Source: Mageeibacillus sp. UBA5734
GTDB taxonomy: Bacteria; Bacillota; Clostridia; Saccharofermentanales; UBA5734
Reading direction: 5' to 3'
DNA: 43,901 nucleotides
Assembly: GCA_002419365.1 (NCBI GenBank)
Contig: DIGA01000120.1
Span: 1 to 43,901 of the forward strand
Shown here: piece by piece, positions 41,337 to 43,901 of the stretch
Position numbering within the stretch: the stretch's first letter is position 1
Layout of the letters: the number at the start of each line of letters is the position of its first letter
Program-made: the position numbers and the translations under genes
Notes under the pieces: model-generated
Seen by the model: the letters and a program-made list of their open reading frames with translations, nothing else
Told to the model about the DNA's origin: nothing
Database searches by the model: none

Positions 41337-43409
41337 GTGGATAAATTGACCGAACGACAAGCTCATATTTTGCAGGTCATTGCCCGGTCAGACGGCTACA
41401 TCACGTTTCATGACCTGGCCAGGCAACTTTCGATCAGTTCTCGAACTGTGATCAGGGAACTGTCTGAATGTGAAGCCAGGCTGAAAAAACTGGGTATCGG
41501 CCTTGAGCGCAAAGCCGGGCAGGGGATCCGGCTTCTGGGAGGACTTGAAGCTCAAAATCTCCTGGATGATATCCTGGCAGAGGATGCTGTCACCATCGAA
41601 TTCTCAACTCCAGACCGTCTTATGTTTCTGCGCCAGCGTTTGCTGCGAGAAAATGAACCGGTCAAATTGTACACCCTCAGCCGCCAGCTGAAAGTGGCCG
41701 AGAGCACCATCAGCGGAGATTTGGGCCGGCTCGATGCCTGGTACAATCGTTTTGGCCTCGAACTGGTGCGAAAGCCCGGCCTGGGCATCTACTTGGAAGG
41801 ACCAGAGGAAGCCAGGCGGCATGCCATCCTCGATTTGCTGCATGAAGTCTGGAATGAAAATAGCCTGATCGAGGTCATGCTCCACCAAGGTGAGACTGCG
41901 GCCGGAAAGAGGCTGCGTATCTTGCTCCAGTTCAATGATACGGACTTGGACAACCTGCGCAGCCTGATCCAGATCGTGGAGGTCTGGGAAAAGCAAAACC
42001 AGCTGGTCCACCGTGAACGTAGTTTCCTGGGGCTGGTCCTGCAACTGGTCCTGTTGACCTGGCGCAAGGATCAGCCAGTCGCATTTGAGACCCAGTCCGC
42101 ACGCGATGCCTTGGGCGCGATGGCCCTGGCGAATAACTTGCTCGAGGAAATTGCCCTCACCCTGGGACTGCCCTGGCTCAAGCGTGAAGTCCAGTCTGTT
42201 GCCCGGGCCTTGCCCACGCTCTATCCGGAGCTTTCGGCTGGACAGACAGAAGCCGTGCAACGGCCTCAGATCGACAGCATGGAACTCGCCCGGCAAATGA
42301 TCTCCCTGATCCAGCAGGAAACAGGCTATGCCATCCATGATGAAACCATTCTGGTGGATGCTCTGGCCACTCACCTGCAGCTGGCCATCACGCGCCTGCT
42401 GTTTCGCCAGACGATCCATAATCCCCTGGAAAAAGAGATCCGCGACCATTATCCGCAATGGTTCGACTTGGCCAGGAAATGTGCCCTGCTGATCGAGCGC
42501 AGTCTGGACCGTCCCGTGCCAGATGCTGAAACCGCTTACCTGACCTTGTACCTGGGTGCAGCGATGGAGAAAGCTGCGGCCCGTTCGGAGCGCCGGTACC
42601 ACATTGCCGTCCTGTGCCCGATCGGCATGAGCTCATCGGTCCTGCTGGCCAGCCGGGTTGAAGCCATCTTCCCCCAGGTCAAGGTCGATGCCATCATCTC
42701 GTTCAAGCAAGCCCCGGAAATCATCCTCCAACAACGCTTTGACCTGATCTTGTCCACCGCCGATATTGCTTTGCCAGGCATTACCGTTCTGACGGTACGG
42801 CCTTTCTTCCCGGAGACAGACCAGGAAAAGCTGCGCTCCTGTCTCAAGACATTGCTGCCCAGGAAGGTGGCAGGCCCTGCGCGGGAGTCGCAAGACCTTC
42901 TGAGCCAATTGCAGCAAGTGAACGAGCTGGTCTCCGGATTGACCAGTTTGCTCAGCCACTTTTTCTGCCTGACAGCAACCTGCACTCAGCTAGCGGACGT
43001 GATTTTCAAAGCTGCAGACCAGATCCTGCCGGATGATCCCCAGCGTCTGGCCGACGCACTCTCCCAGCGCGAGACGTTCGGCCATGTGGTCATTGCCGAA
43101 CAAAAAATGGCCCTGCTGCATGCCCGGACAGATGCGGTCAGGGACTTGCATTTCGGACTGATCCGGCTGACTCGATCCATTTCGATCGACGACCAGGCGG
43201 TGACAACCATCCTGGTCATGGCAGCCCCATTGGAAATCGCACCGGTCAAACTGGACATCATGCGCCTCCTGAGCCGCTCCATCGTCGATGATGACACCTT
43301 TGTCCGTTCGCTGCGCGAGGACAACGCAGCAACCCTCTACCATCAGCTCGAGCAATTGCTGAAAAACCATTTCCCGATCTCACCCATCGTATCCGGAGAG
43401 CTGGATTGA
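41337..43409 (+). CDS. mtlR: MtlR-type PTS-regulated transcriptional activator
   Basis: Activator of mannitol genes, controlled by PTS phosphorylation. The 690-residue protein has two N-terminal helix-turn-helix domains (TFHDLARQLSISSRTVIREL and TLSRQLKVAESTISGDLGRL), two PRD domains (about 170-400), an IIB-like domain with Cys427 (LCPIGMSSS) and an IIA-like domain with His595 (LLHAR). His346 matches the HPr-phosphorylated PRD2 site of Bacillus subtilis MtlR. The usual His of PRD1 appears as Gln (LVLQLVLL), and the second PRD2 His as Tyr405 (LYLGAAME). I choose GTG 41337 for its AAAGGAAA site and for matching the family length; a TTG at 41208 would add 43 unrelated residues. Bases 41190-41336 contain no other gene. 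Confidence 0.93.
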   Translation: MDKLTERQAHILQVIARSDGYITFHDLARQLSISSRTVIRELSECEARLKKLGIGLERKAGQGIRLLGGLEAQNLLDDILAEDAVTIEFSTPDRLMFLRQRLLRENEPVKLYTLSRQLKVAESTISGDLGRLDAWYNRFGLELVRKPGLGIYLEGPEEARRHAILDLLHEVWNENSLIEVMLHQGETAAGKRLRILLQFNDTDLDNLRSLIQIVEVWEKQNQLVHRERSFLGLVLQLVLLTWRKDQPVAFETQSARDALGAMALANNLLEEIALTLGLPWLKREVQSVARALPTLYPELSAGQTEAVQRPQIDSMELARQMISLIQQETGYAIHDETILVDALATHLQLAITRLLFRQTIHNPLEKEIRDHYPQWFDLARKCALLIERSLDRPVPDAETAYLTLYLGAAMEKAAARSERRYHIAVLCPIGMSSSVLLASRVEAIFPQVKVDAIISFKQAPEIILQQRFDLILSTADIALPGITVLTVRPFFPETDQEKLRSCLKTLLPRKVAGPARESQDLLSQLQQVNELVSGLTSLLSHFFCLTATCTQLADVIFKAADQILPDDPQRLADALSQRETFGHVVIAEQKMALLHARTDAVRDLHFGLIRLTRSISIDDQAVTTILVMAAPLEIAPVKLDIMRLLSRSIVDDDTFVRSLREDNAATLYHQLEQLLKNHFPISPIVSGELD

Positions 43410-43468
43410 CGAGCCCCCGGACAGCTGCTGCCACTGGCCGCAGCACACCCTGCCAAGGAGAATGCCCC

Positions 43469-43901
43469 ATGACTGAAGCAAACACCAATCCCCAGATCCT
43501 GACCCGGGACGCGATCCGCCTCGGCCTGCCCGCCACTGACAAATACACCGCCATCCGCCAGACGGGTGAACTCCTCGTCCAGCGTGGCTGTGTGACTCCC
43601 GAGTACATTGACAGCATGATCGTCAGGGAAGAAGAGGTGTCGATTTACATGGGGGCTGGCCTGGCTTTGCCACATTGCACCAATGAGGGTCGCGCCTTCA
43701 TCCGCAAATCAGGCATCGTTGTCTTCCAATATCCGGAGGGGATCGATTTCAATGGCGAAAAAGCCTATATCCTGATTGGAATTGCCGGCGCAGGTGAAGA
43801 TCACCTGGCCATTTTGCAGAATGTGGCAGTCACTTTCATGGACTGCGACGAAGCGACGTTACAGAAACTCTATACGACCGACGATGTTGATTTCGTCTAC
43901 A
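43469..43901 (+). CDS. mtlF: PTS mannitol subunit IIA (cut by window end)
   Basis: Phosphocarrier that passes phosphate from HPr to the IIB domain of MtlA. The 144 codons present read as a IIA domain of the mannitol/fructose type, with phospho-acceptor His69 in LALPHCTNEGRAF and the LIGIAGAGEDHLAILQN segment that follows in the family. Only the last few residues should be missing, since the family is about 145-150 long. ATG 43469 follows AAGGAG by 8 bases, 59 bases after mtlR. An mtlD gene would be expected next. Confidence 0.93.
   Translation, partial: MTEANTNPQILTRDAIRLGLPATDKYTAIRQTGELLVQRGCVTPEYIDSMIVREEEVSIYMGAGLALPHCTNEGRAFIRKSGIVVFQYPEGIDFNGEKAYILIGIAGAGEDHLAILQNVAVTFMDCDEATLQKLYTTDDVDFVY

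Overview
The window looks like a chromosomal segment of a fermentative, moderately GC-rich Firmicute, probably a clostridial anaerobe. This is inferred from the AGGAGG-type ribosome binding sites, the oxygen-sensitive class III ribonucleotide reductase, two YesM/YesN-type sugar-sensing two-component systems, a mannitol PTS whose activator is MtlR-like, sugar-binding lipoproteins, and several radical-SAM genes. I cannot name a genus. There are no rRNA genes, insertion sequences, phage genes or CRISPR arrays. One tRNA, tRNA-Gln(CUG), is present.

Layout. (1) 1-3100: nrdD and nrdG behind a promoter, an NrdR-box-like palindrome and a cobalamin riboswitch whose downstream region can fold in two exclusive ways around the nrdD ribosome binding site. 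(2) 3140-4880: an unassigned multi-pass membrane protein with a structured leader, ended by a strong bidirectional terminator. (3) 4909-19616: a sugar-use island. It holds a sorbitol-type dehydrogenase; a CUT1 ABC importer (binding lipoprotein and two permeases, no ATPase); a second, paralogous binding lipoprotein; a YesM-like kinase and YesN-like regulator; a signal-less GH3 glycosidase; and, facing it, a Gfo/Idh/MocA oxidoreductase plus sugar isomerase/epimerase operon with a divergent AraC regulator. (4) 19650-24913: NudC-like Nudix hydrolase, a TetR regulator with a membrane protein, and an opposing four-gene cluster of DUF, flavodoxin-fold, membrane and FMN-binding proteins. (5) 25087-26673: tRNA-Gln and a D-Ala-D-Ala carboxypeptidase, with consensus-like promoters back to back. 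(6) 26693-32014: a minus-strand operon of pyrimidine nucleoside phosphorylase, small SHOCT membrane protein and two radical-SAM proteins, divergent from a MATE exporter. (7) 32077-43901: two head-to-head LacI-type regulators. The second begins a tight run of membrane-anchored binding protein, YesM-like kinase, YesN-like regulator and binding lipoprotein, followed by mtlA, mtlR and mtlF, the last cut by the window end.

How it works together. The sugar island reads as import of an oligosaccharide or glycoside, hydrolysis inside the cell by the GH3 enzyme, and oxidation or isomerisation of the product, under control of a YesMN pair. The region before the mannitol PTS has the architecture of the XylFII-LytS-YesN xylose sensor known from Clostridium beijerinckii, but here it sits beside a PTS and no ABC permease or ATPase is present. 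In both places a periplasmic binding protein is placed directly before a histidine kinase, which is the most interesting recurring theme in the window. Promoters, operators and RNA folds were found by eye and need computation or experiment.
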